The notes under the pieces: model-generated
The model's database searches: none
Seen by the model: only the letters and a program-made list of their open reading frames with translations
Told to the model about the DNA's origin: nothing
Program-made: the position numbers and the translations under genes
In this document: one piece after another, positions 25,026 through 32,402 of the stretch
How the letters are laid out: every line of letters starts with the position of its first letter
How positions within the stretch are numbered: position 1 is the stretch's first letter
Assembly (NCBI GenBank): GCA_021413705.1
Contig: JAIOPX010000008.1
Location: 1-38,738, forward strand
Direction: 5' to 3'
Length of the DNA: 38,738 nucleotides
From: Planctomycetota bacterium
GTDB lineage: Bacteria > Planctomycetota > Planctomycetia > Pirellulales > UBA7805

Positions 25026-25865
25026 ATGGTGAGAGTTGGTTGCCGCTTCGCCGTTGTCGCGCTACTGGTCGCTGCAGGGACCCACAGGACCACGGCAGAG
25101 GACAAGGCCCCGAAAGCGATTGTCAATTCGATCGGCATGAAGCTCGTGCTGATACCGTCCGGCGAATTCCTCATGGGCTCGCCGGAAAACGAGGCGTTGA
25201 GAATTCGCGATGAGCAGCAGCACCGCGTGCGGATCACCAAGCACTTCTACATGGGAGCCGGCGAGGTGTCCCAGGCTCAATACCAGCAAATTATCGGCAG
25301 CAATCCGAGCCTTTACTCGCCCGGCGGCCAGCAACGGGATGCCGTTCAGGGCCAGGATTCAGGGCTATTACCGGTCGAACGGATCACGTGGAACGACGCC
25401 CAGGAGTTCTGCCGCCGACTGAGTCAGAAAGAGGGTCGGAAGTATCGCCTTCCGACCGAGGCCGAATGGGAATATGCCTGCCGAGCGGGAACAACCACCG
25501 CGTATAACTTCGGACCTGCTTGTACGTCGGCAGCGGCCTCCGTCAACATCAACCCCGCCAGTTTCCCTCGAGGCCAAAAGCCACGAGCCCCCACGAAGCC
25601 AATGGACACCTACGCGCCGAATGCCTTCGGTCTGTACCACATGCACGGCAACGTGTCCGAGTGGTGCAGCGACTGGTACGGCCGCCGCTACTACCTCGAA
25701 TCTCCTGTGGACGATCCGCAGGGCCCCGCGACCGGTGACTTTCGCGTCATCCGAGGAGGCAGCTACCTATTTCGCGAAGAGCTAGCCCGCTCGGCGCGTC
25801 GCGACGTTGCCCCGCCAGGATACCAATTCTTGGATCTTGGAATGCGGGTGGTCTGCGAACCGTGA
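25026..25865 (+). CDS. Secreted stand-alone SUMF1-domain protein
   Basis: The product of 279 residues has a signal peptide (about 1-23, FAVVALLVAAGTHRTTA) and then one complete SUMF1 domain (about 30-277): NSIGMKLVLIPSGEFLMGSP, RITKHFYMGAGEVSQAQY, RLPTEAEWEYACRAG, GLYHMHGNVSEWCSDWY and VIRGGSYLFREELARSARR. The cysteines needed for formylglycine formation are replaced, so it is unlikely to activate sulfatases, and no sulfatase gene lies nearby. ATG 25026 is preferred because GGAG lies six bases before it; ATG 25014 is in frame and possible. It probably belongs to the transcript of the WD40 and CsgG-SUMF1 genes upstream. Confidence 0.85.
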   Translation: MVRVGCRFAVVALLVAAGTHRTTAEDKAPKAIVNSIGMKLVLIPSGEFLMGSPENEALRIRDEQQHRVRITKHFYMGAGEVSQAQYQQIIGSNPSLYSPGGQQRDAVQGQDSGLLPVERITWNDAQEFCRRLSQKEGRKYRLPTEAEWEYACRAGTTTAYNFGPACTSAAASVNINPASFPRGQKPRAPTKPMDTYAPNAFGLYHMHGNVSEWCSDWYGRRYYLESPVDDPQGPATGDFRVIRGGSYLFREELARSARRDVAPPGYQFLDLGMRVVCEP

Positions 25866-26138
25866 CTCACGGACGCGTAGCGAGAGTGTGCCGGAATCCC
25901 GCGCCGGTGCATGGCCAACACCATTCCGCCCCACTCCGGCTTTGGCCTAGCGGGGCTTTTCGATTCCGTAGTTCCCGTTTACCGTCCGGTTGTGCTGAGA
26001 GCAGTACCGTTTTTTTAACTTTCCCCAATAATGGACCGATTCTTGCCTCGCAAAAGGCTGGCGGTATGCTCAAGTTTCAACCGCGAAGTATGACCAAGTG
26101 CGACCGTGGGATTTCGGAGAGTCGGCAAATTTAATCGT
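25866..26138. other. Convergent intergenic region, no gene seen
   Basis: The 273 bases lie between the ends of two converging SUMF1 genes. Short frames on both strands have no protein-like features. There is a T-run near 26010 but no clear stem before it, so I do not call a terminator. Confidence 0.4.
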
Positions 26139-28985
26139 CTACTTCGCCTTCGTGGGCTTCGCTCCTCCGACATTCCGCCCCGCAGGGCCCTTGCGCCGCG
26201 CATATTTCGACAGCAGGTCGATTCGCGCGCCCAGCGATAATTCGGGCTTGCTGGGATCTCCTTCGAGCCACAACCCCTGACAAAACAACAGTACCGGCGC
26301 GCCGACGGCGGGTTCATCCTCGGTCGGCGTCCAGCGAAACTGCTGGCTGCCGACTTGAACGTAGGGGCGACGGGTCAGCTCGTCGATTTGGATGTAGCCT
26401 GTGACTTTGCCGCTGAAAATAAAGCCTTCAAGCATGCATCGGTCCAAAAAACTCTTTCCTTCCTTGTTGTATGCGGCTGCAAATTCTTCGGCCGTATAGG
26501 TGGGCGGTGCCTCGGCCGGAGGCGAGACGATCGACCCGTGAACAAGATGTCCCTTGGGGTCCACCTGGCCGACAACGGTCATCGAATCTCCCAACTTGTT
26601 TTGCAGCCAGGGCTGCTCATTCGCCAAGAGACACAACATGCGGCGTGAGTCGTCCAGATTGGATTGGACCGCCGGTTTCGTGCGGTCAAACAAGTTACAA
26701 AGCAATACGCTGGGCACTTCCTTTCCTTCAAAGGGATTCATGTGCATCACCTGCACTATGCCGGTCACTTCGATCCATTGGTTCGCGTGCTCTTTGAAAA
26801 ATCGTTTTTTGTCGTCTATGTCACGGGGCAGGTCTTTCGCGTCGATCTTCAGCGCAGGGTCCTTTCCCTTGGCCGTGACCTTCGGCTGGGCGGTCTTCTC
26901 GGTTTGAGTGGCCGCATAGGCCACGTGCGCCCGATCGGCCTCCGACAGCTTGTCCAACTTCAGCGTCACCAGTTTGCCCCCCTCGGCTCGCCGGAGCGTG
27001 ACACTGTCCTTGTTGACCGTCACCATTGTGGCTTCCATATTGTGTTTGCCCGTAACGTCGCGCCATAGACGTGGGCGCGGCGCCGCCGGCTTGTCGTCGT
27101 CCTCCATCTCGTCCTGCGGCTCTTTGGGCCGCGGCTCTTTGTCCATCACGACGCGAAAGCCGATCGGAAGAAATTGATTGATCTCGTCCGTAAAGCGGCG
27201 GACCGCCGAGCGGCCGGAGAGCGGATCTCCCCTTCCTCCGCGATAGATTCTCATGCTGCCAGACTTGGGTCCCTGCGGATCGTCGACCGGCGAGTGGCTG
27301 TAGTAGTTGTCTTCCCAAAAATCCTGGCACCACTGGGTTATATTGCCGTGCATGTCGTACAGCCCAAACGCGTTAGGCTTGTACGAGCCGACTGGCGTGA
27401 GGTGTTTGATGTGTGGTCCTTTTGTCGTGGTGCCGTAGGGACGATTACCATCTTGATTGGCCTGGGTGCCGTCGGCGGTGCTGCCCCAGTTAAACGGCGT
27501 GAGCGTGCCCGCCCGACAGGCGTATTCCCATTCGGCCTCAGTTGGCAAGCGGTAGTGTTTCCCCTCCTTTTCGCTCAGTTTTTTGCAGAATTCGTTGGCA
27601 TCCGGCCAAAAGACCCACCGTACGGGATAGTGCGTCGGGTCTTCTCCCTTGGGAGTGCCGCCGAGCGTAGCCCCGCCATTGCTGCGATTAAAACCCATGA
27701 TCTGCAGAAACTCACCCTGGGTAACGGGGTAGGCGCCCATAAAGAACGGCCTCGTGATACGCACCCAGTGCTGCGTTTCATTGTCGGCGCGCCCTATTTC
27801 ATCCGCGGGCGACCCCATCTGAAAATCGCCGGGCGGGATCAACACCATCTTCATGCCGATCGCGTTGGTGATCGTCTCCAGATGCAGCGGCTTGGCCGGC
27901 GGCCGGGCACGGGCCAGCGGCGTGCCAACCGGCATAGTCTTCAGATAGCGCTGATCGGCATCCGACAGCTTGTCGACCGGCAGTTGAAGCGTCGTGCCGT
28001 CGTCAGACCGCTCGATCGTCGCGACGCCGTCTTTGACTTCCACCAGCACGGCCTTGATTGAATACTTGCCGGATGCGTCGTGCCATAGGCGCGGCTTGGC
28101 TTCTTTTGCGGGTTCTGTTTTCGCGATCGCCGGCGCGGGCTCCTGGATGACGACGCGAAAACCCGTTTCGCCCGGACGGTTTCGATCCGGACTCATTCCA
28201 TAACGGTGGGCCGCGCGGCATTCAACGGGGGCGAACTGCCAGTTGCCGCCGCGGTCGACGTGCTCATTCCCGTCGCCATCGAGTACAGGGTCGTCGCCTA
28301 AATACTTCGAATAGGACATCGTATCGAACCTGTCCAGGCACCATTGCGAGACGTTGCCGTGCATGTCGTAGAGCCCGAACGCGTTGGGCTTGTACGAACC
28401 CACGGGACATGGCCGTCCCAGGTACGGGCCTTTGGTCGACGTTGCCAAGGGGTACTGATCCCCTTTGCAATTGGCCTCGGTGCCGTTGCAACTATCGCCA
28501 AAGTTAAATGTCGTGGTTGTCCCCGCCCGGCAAGCGTATTCCCACTCGGCCTCGGTCGGCAGGCGATAGGTCTTGTGATCCAGCTTACTGAGCTTCTTGC
28601 AAAACTCGACGGCCGACTCCCACGAAACGTCTTCGACGGGAAACCGGCTCGTATCGAGCCCTGCCACTTTATCTTTCCCTTTTCCGGTGGCCGAGAAGAA
28701 GCTGGGATTGTTTCCCATTACCTTGGTGTATTCCGCCTGGGTGACGGTGTAGACGCCGATGTAGAAAGGGCGGGTCAGCCTCACGCGATGCTGTTTTTCG
28801 AGCACGGTGTGATTTGGTTCGCCCTCGGGGGATCCCATCTGGAATTCCCCCGCGGGAATGAGCGCGAGCTTCATTCCGATCGAGTTGGTGATGACTTCCG
28901 GTTTCTTCGCATCGTCGGCCTTCGTGTTCGCGACGAGGGAGCAAATCAGGCACGCCACGACGCCAGCGCAAGTAAATCTTCGCAT
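26139..28985 (-). CDS. Secreted protein with tandem SUMF1-SHD1 units and a C-terminal OB-like region
   Basis: The 948-residue product has a signal peptide (about 1-24, GVVACLICSLVANTKA) and the order SUMF1 (about 30-285), SHD1 (about 298-352: RLWHDASGKYSIKAVLV), SUMF1 (about 370-618), SHD1 (about 638-692: RLWRDVTGKHNMEATMV). The last 240 residues (WIEVTGIVQVMHMNPF, VVGQVDPKGHLVHGSIV, FIFSGKVTGYIQIDE) look like one or two OB-fold modules of the tRNA_anti-like kind. The second SUMF1 is slightly degenerate (RIYRGGRGDPLSGRSAVRR). Neither copy has the paired catalytic cysteines. ATG 28985 is preceded by GGGGG eight bases away; the frame continues upstream to 29159 without a signal-like sequence. 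The two-unit structure suggests internal duplication. Function unknown. Confidence 0.86.
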   Translation of the reverse strand: MRRFTCAGVVACLICSLVANTKADDAKKPEVITNSIGMKLALIPAGEFQMGSPEGEPNHTVLEKQHRVRLTRPFYIGVYTVTQAEYTKVMGNNPSFFSATGKGKDKVAGLDTSRFPVEDVSWESAVEFCKKLSKLDHKTYRLPTEAEWEYACRAGTTTTFNFGDSCNGTEANCKGDQYPLATSTKGPYLGRPCPVGSYKPNAFGLYDMHGNVSQWCLDRFDTMSYSKYLGDDPVLDGDGNEHVDRGGNWQFAPVECRAAHRYGMSPDRNRPGETGFRVVIQEPAPAIAKTEPAKEAKPRLWHDASGKYSIKAVLVEVKDGVATIERSDDGTTLQLPVDKLSDADQRYLKTMPVGTPLARARPPAKPLHLETITNAIGMKMVLIPPGDFQMGSPADEIGRADNETQHWVRITRPFFMGAYPVTQGEFLQIMGFNRSNGGATLGGTPKGEDPTHYPVRWVFWPDANEFCKKLSEKEGKHYRLPTEAEWEYACRAGTLTPFNWGSTADGTQANQDGNRPYGTTTKGPHIKHLTPVGSYKPNAFGLYDMHGNITQWCQDFWEDNYYSHSPVDDPQGPKSGSMRIYRGGRGDPLSGRSAVRRFTDEINQFLPIGFRVVMDKEPRPKEPQDEMEDDDKPAAPRPRLWRDVTGKHNMEATMVTVNKDSVTLRRAEGGKLVTLKLDKLSEADRAHVAYAATQTEKTAQPKVTAKGKDPALKIDAKDLPRDIDDKKRFFKEHANQWIEVTGIVQVMHMNPFEGKEVPSVLLCNLFDRTKPAVQSNLDDSRRMLCLLANEQPWLQNKLGDSMTVVGQVDPKGHLVHGSIVSPPAEAPPTYTAEEFAAAYNKEGKSFLDRCMLEGFIFSGKVTGYIQIDELTRRPYVQVGSQQFRWTPTEDEPAVGAPVLLFCQGLWLEGDPSKPELSLGARIDLLSKYARRKGPAGRNVGGAKPTKAK

Positions 28986-29144
28986 CGGAATTGCCCCCTT
29001 GAATAAGCCATCAGAACTCCGTAACAAGCCGCTACCAAGCGGGCCATGCGGCAGCGTCAAAGACGCATTTTGACGCCGGGCGCCTCGTGAGTCAAGAAAA
29101 AGAGAGAGACAGAGGCCGCGAAGCTTATTTCTTATGACAAATCG

Positions 29145-29530
29145 ATGGGAAAAGCGCATACCACTAGGGCAGATCCGACCAAGAAGACTTTTCGGCTACG
29201 ACCCGACCAGATTCGCGATATCGCGAAGGGCTTCGGCGGCTGCATCGCCACCGACACGATCACCCGTGGAGGGCGAAAGGCCGCATTTATTTATCGCGAG
29301 GCCACGGAACGCAATCTCGACAGAGGCTGGAGATTCATGTCCGGCTTTCGATCCCGACGAGTACATGCATGATCCGGACAACCACGCCGTCTACGACGTT
29401 AATCCCATCGCCCATTATGACGCTGAAATAGTATTGTTTCTCGATGCGCTGGTGGGATCCGCATGCGAGCGTGAGAATGGGATCGGCCCCATTCGTCAAA
29501 GTGCACGATTTCGAGCCACCGGCGGAATAA
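29145..29530 (+). pseudogene. DUF2185 (Imm33-like) gene broken by two frameshifts
   Basis: Three consecutive pieces in three different frames add up to one protein. Frame one, from ATG 29145, includes GGRKAAFIYREATERNLD and GWRFMSG; near 29345 the match moves to another frame with FDPDEYMHDPDNHAVYDV, IAHYDAEIVLFLDALVGSA; near 29478 it moves again to GSAPFVKVHDFEPPAE and ends with TAA at 29528-29530. The order and wording fit the DUF2185/Imm33 family, many members of which act as immunity proteins of polymorphic toxins. Two shifts in under 400 bases point to decay, though sequencing error cannot be excluded from one read of the sequence. A possible 7-base-pair hairpin (AAACGCC/GGCGTTT) follows at about 29539-29567. 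Confidence 0.72.
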
Positions 29531-29602
29531 GTATTAACAAACGCCGCAATCGAACCCTAGGGCGTTTGCGCGGTAGATTGACCTTCGCTCGGCGCGGTGA
29601 CT

Positions 29603-29672
29603 GCCAATGAACATTGGCCCGTTAGTATGACGCGAAAGCCTCGTTTATCTTGCGCGGCCAGCATGGTCGCGC
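29603..29672. promoter_or_regulatory. Two palindromes upstream of the addiction-module antitoxin
   Basis: GCCAATG-AA-CATTGGC occupies 29603-29618, a 16-base symmetric site. A second element pairs GCGCGGCCA (29652-29660) with TGGTCGCGC (29664-29672), with one mismatch. They lie 95 and 26 bases before the antitoxin start. Toxin-antitoxin operons usually repress themselves through such sites, so these are operator candidates. Confidence 0.45.
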
Positions 29673-29697
29673 GTTACAGCGCCGATTGGATGTATCT

Positions 29698-29949
29698 ATG
29701 AATGCCGCAGCCAAGAAACTCTTGAGCGATGCGCTGGCTCTCTCTGATTCGGATCGCGCCGAGTTGGCGGCCGAACTGATCAGCAGTCTCGATGCCGGTC
29801 AGGAAGCCGACGATAGTTTGGTGGGTGATTGGAGTTCTGAAGTTGAGCGCCGGTTGCGTGAACTGGATGAAGGAACGGTAGCTGCCACCCCTTGGTCCGA
29901 GGCCCGCAAGTTGATCATGGGGCCGGCCGATGGCGCCCCGCGACGTTGA
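29698..29949 (+). CDS. Addiction-module antitoxin-like protein (TIGR02574/PF09720 type)
   Basis: The 83-residue protein has the layout of the putative addiction-module component family: an N-terminal helix MNAAAKKLLSDALALS, the motif SDSDRAELAAELISSLDAG, an acidic middle, and a C-terminal segment WSSEVERRLRELDEG followed by TPWSEARKLI. These proteins normally neutralise a RelE/ParE-type toxin encoded just downstream. ATG 29698 is chosen because it gives the family's usual N-terminus; the frame is open to 29650. Its end overlaps the start of the toxin remnant by 20 bases, the usual gene order. Because that toxin is truncated, this antitoxin is probably an orphan. Confidence 0.78.
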   Translation: MNAAAKKLLSDALALSDSDRAELAAELISSLDAGQEADDSLVGDWSSEVERRLRELDEGTVAATPWSEARKLIMGPADGAPRR

Positions 29950-30034
29950 TCTTCATCCTGAAGCTATCGCCGAGGCCGGCGCAAGCCGGGCTATGGGAAG
30001 CACCGCAGGTGATTGCGGATCGCTTAAAGTCTGA
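29930..30034 (+). pseudogene. Truncated RelE/ParE-type toxin
   Basis: The frame from ATG 29930 begins MAPRDVDLHPEAIAEAGASR, which matches the N-terminal helix of RelE/ParE toxins that follow this antitoxin family. After about 20 residues the similarity stops, and the frame ends at TGA 30032-30034 with 34 codons, against about 95 in complete toxins. It overlaps the 3' end of the convergent hipA gene by 11 bases. The core mRNA-cleaving or gyrase-binding part is missing, so it cannot be active. Confidence 0.62.
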
Positions 30035-31283
30035 AACCAGGATAGACAAACGCTTGGGCAATGCGGTCGCAATCCCGATCGGTAACGCCTTGGGCACGCG
30101 CGATTGCACGCCAACGTACTCGCACGATGTGCTCCATCTCGTTGATGATCTGCTCCGCCCCTGGCCGTTCGAGCAGGAACCGCCGGCATTGCGAAAGTAG
30201 ATTGTTTGCATTCGCGTATCGCCCCTCATTGCCGCACTCCAAGGCCAGGTCACGTCGTTCCAAGCTCACGGGCATGGAAGGCACCAGATCGTATGCAGGA
30301 CTCAACCGCCAAGCATCGTTCGTGGCGATGACGGCATGGTTGCGCGGATGATCGTCGATGTTTGATATCAACGCGTTGAATGTCATGCGGCGAAAGAGTT
30401 CGGCTGCATCGGCGCTCGGTTTCGAGGAAATCCTCCGCAGTTCCTCGCTCAGCAGGACATACGACCATCGATCCCGGGCCACGGCTGATTCCGAAGCTCG
30501 CAGCAAGGTCAATGCACTGAGCATCCGCGCGCGTCGATAGCCTTGATCGGATTTCGCTCGGTCAAATCGTTTGACCAGCAAAACATCCCGGCCTCCGATG
30601 GTGGCAATCTTGCTTTCGCTCGTGCTGAGGCCACATTCTCTGCCTAGCAACAACATCGCGTGTTCTACGCGTGCATAGTTCCAAGGGTCGGTCGCCAGAT
30701 TAAACTTGGCGATCCACAAGCCGTGTTCGTCTTCGACAACGGTCTTCGGTCGCGCGCCGCCCATCGACGTGCCGATCAGCAACAGCTCTTGAGCCTGCTC
30801 GGCGGCGGTGCCTGCCTGCAAGTCTTCGTCCGCCAGGATCGAATCCGCTAGGGACTGTAACGTGGCAAGATCGAGGGTCTGATTGAATTTCTTTAACGGC
30901 GCCGGCGGCTCGCGCCCCAAGCCAAACCCTAGTGCCCCCGCCCGATCGTCGGGTGAGTTGATCAGGTAATCGAGTTCTCCCAGCGGAGTCTGCCGAACAT
31001 GTCGTTCGATGACGCGGCGGCCCCAATAATCCGGGCCGGCATCGCGCAGTGCGCTGAATAAGCCATGGTTCTGACCCGTCTCGTAGGTCGTTCGGCCGAG
31101 CTGGAGTTCGATCGGATCAATTGGGACCGCACGGTCTCGTTTCAGGTAGCTTTGGCCGTACACAAATCGTCCAATCGTTTCCCCGCTGCGACGATCAAGT
31201 GCCAGCGCAATCTTTCCCGCTGTGACGAACTCGGTTTCGCCAGGCAATACGATATAGACGTAGCACTCCGTGTTAGAAGTCAT
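30024..31283 (-). CDS. hipA: HipA-type serine/threonine kinase toxin
   Basis: HipA toxins phosphorylate a target such as glutamyl-tRNA synthetase and arrest growth. The 419-residue product has an N-terminal subdomain (about 1-110: GRFVYGQSYLKR, ALRDAGPDYWGRRVIERH) and the kinase part. Visible motifs are the glycine-rich loop TSMGGARPKTVVED near residue 170, whose Ser corresponds to the autophosphorylated Ser of E. coli HipA, the catalytic NIDDHPRNH near 310, and the metal-binding LSPAYDLVPS near 330. All appear intact. ATG 31283 overlaps the hipB stop by 11 bases; an in-frame ATG at 31295 is possible. The gene ends against the decayed toxin remnant. Target unknown in this organism. Confidence 0.9.
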   Translation of the reverse strand: MTSNTECYVYIVLPGETEFVTAGKIALALDRRSGETIGRFVYGQSYLKRDRAVPIDPIELQLGRTTYETGQNHGLFSALRDAGPDYWGRRVIERHVRQTPLGELDYLINSPDDRAGALGFGLGREPPAPLKKFNQTLDLATLQSLADSILADEDLQAGTAAEQAQELLLIGTSMGGARPKTVVEDEHGLWIAKFNLATDPWNYARVEHAMLLLGRECGLSTSESKIATIGGRDVLLVKRFDRAKSDQGYRRARMLSALTLLRASESAVARDRWSYVLLSEELRRISSKPSADAAELFRRMTFNALISNIDDHPRNHAVIATNDAWRLSPAYDLVPSMPVSLERRDLALECGNEGRYANANNLLSQCRRFLLERPGAEQIINEMEHIVRVRWRAIARAQGVTDRDCDRIAQAFVYPGFRL

Positions 31284-31614
31284 CGTCCAGCCCATGCTTA
31301 TCGTGGCCCCGGGCTCGCTGGCGGGTATTGGTCAGTTTAAGCCCCTGCTTGTCGGAGTCTGGGTTGGCAACCGCTTCTAATGGTTCAAGCAAGTCGTAAG
31401 CCCAAAGCAAAGCCACGTACACCACGGCGCTGGTGGACGGCTTGCCCCGTTCGGCGTCTGAGATTGGTCGAGGTCCCGTGCCAATCTTTTCGGCGACTTC
31501 AGCGACTTTCAGGTTGCGCCGGAGCCTCGCCGTGCGAAGGTTTTTGCCCAAGTTCTTCAGCGCGCGCTCCACCCGATATGGAGGCGCGGTGGTTAATAGG
31601 TTTTTCGCTGCCAT
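31273..31614 (-). CDS. hipB: HipB-like antitoxin and repressor (XRE-type HTH)
   Basis: The 113-residue protein has an XRE-family helix-turn-helix at about residues 25-75 (NLGKNLRTARLRRNLKVAEV, AEKIGTGPRPISDAERGKPS), followed by a Lys/Arg-rich tail (NTRQRARGHDKHGLDD). HipB proteins bind HipA and repress the operon. It lies directly before hipA on the same strand with an 11-base overlap. The ribosome-binding site before ATG 31614 is weak (GAAAG). A palindrome with an 8-base spacer lies about 105 bases upstream and may be its operator. Confidence 0.86.
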   Translation of the reverse strand: MAAKNLLTTAPPYRVERALKNLGKNLRTARLRRNLKVAEVAEKIGTGPRPISDAERGKPSTSAVVYVALLWAYDLLEPLEAVANPDSDKQGLKLTNTRQRARGHDKHGLDDDF

Positions 31615-31718
31615 AATGCTTTCAAGGATGTATTAACGCAGATAAAACGCTCTTCAGAGTATACGGCATGCAAGCGGAGAGTCCACAAAAAAGTAGGCCA
31701 AGAGCATTTTAATAGATT

Positions 31719-31742
31719 TAATATGCCATTGAAAGCATATTA
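31719..31742. promoter_or_regulatory. Candidate HipB operator
   Basis: TAATATGC (31719-31726) and GCATATTA (31735-31742) form a perfect inverted repeat with an 8-base spacer. E. coli HipB operators have the form TATCC-N8-GGATA, so the spacer matches although the half-sites differ. It lies in a clearly AT-rich stretch upstream of hipB. Confidence 0.5.
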
Positions 31743-31774
31743 TCGGGACCGATTTGAGTAGTTCTGGTCGAATT

Positions 31775-31803
31775 CCAAAGACATAATATCCAAAGACATA
31801 ATA
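31775..31803. repeat. Two tandem copies of a 15-base unit upstream of hipBA
   Basis: CCAAAGACATAATA occurs at 31775-31788 and again at 31790-31803. It could be a slippage product or a regulator site. It lies just beyond the candidate HipB operator. Confidence 0.55.
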
Positions 31804-32402
31804 AACGTCATAAATGTTTTTGCCCGCACTTAACGGTTGCCACGGCGAAGGCATCTCAGAGAGTGAGAGTGAAAAAGGTGCCCATTACTTCAATCCGCCT
31901 TGGCCATCGGGATTTGGCACTCGGCCTGGGCCATCCGGTTTATCGGGTCGTCGGCCCAAACGGCGGAGCGGACCCATCGGCTCACTCGGCGGCATCATAA
32001 TCGTGGGGTCAATATCCGCAGGAGGATTCCTCTTGCGGGCCAATGTCACAATGCGGTTAAACTCCGTGAGTGGCTCCCTCCAGACTCACAAAACTTGAGA
32101 TTTTAGGCATAGGACAGAACCACCGTCCGCTTGTGCTTATCCATCTATTCGACCTCGTACCATCCATCGCCGATGGTGTCGTTGGTCCCGACGACTTTTA
32201 CGCCTTCCCATGCAAATGTCCAATGCGCCCTACCCAACTCGGCCAACCCATGCAGGCAATTGTGATAGTGGATTTAGCAGCGCCGGAACACACAGCGGAC
32301 GATTATTGCGGTCGAGCAAATTGCTCGGTAGGATCAACAGCATATTGCAGCCTCGCGGGCACGGGCTCGCGGTTATTCGAGTTCATCGCCGGAGAAATCA
32401 TC
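31804..32402. other. Intergenic region with possible gene remnants on the minus strand
   Basis: No complete gene is convincing. On the minus strand a frame without a start codon reads [20 protein letters not shown] and ends in PNPDGQGGLK with TAA at 31885-31887. Another reads [20 protein letters not shown] and then GWYEVE with a stop near 32148. Both look more protein-like than random sequence and may be 3' ends of decayed genes; I do not recognise either. The plus-strand frame running through here into the BNR gene has no protein-like character before 32403. Confidence 0.3.

Noticed and set aside
30061-30351. Plus-strand frame within hipA
   Set aside because: Shadow of hipA, whose kinase motifs are intact on the minus strand.
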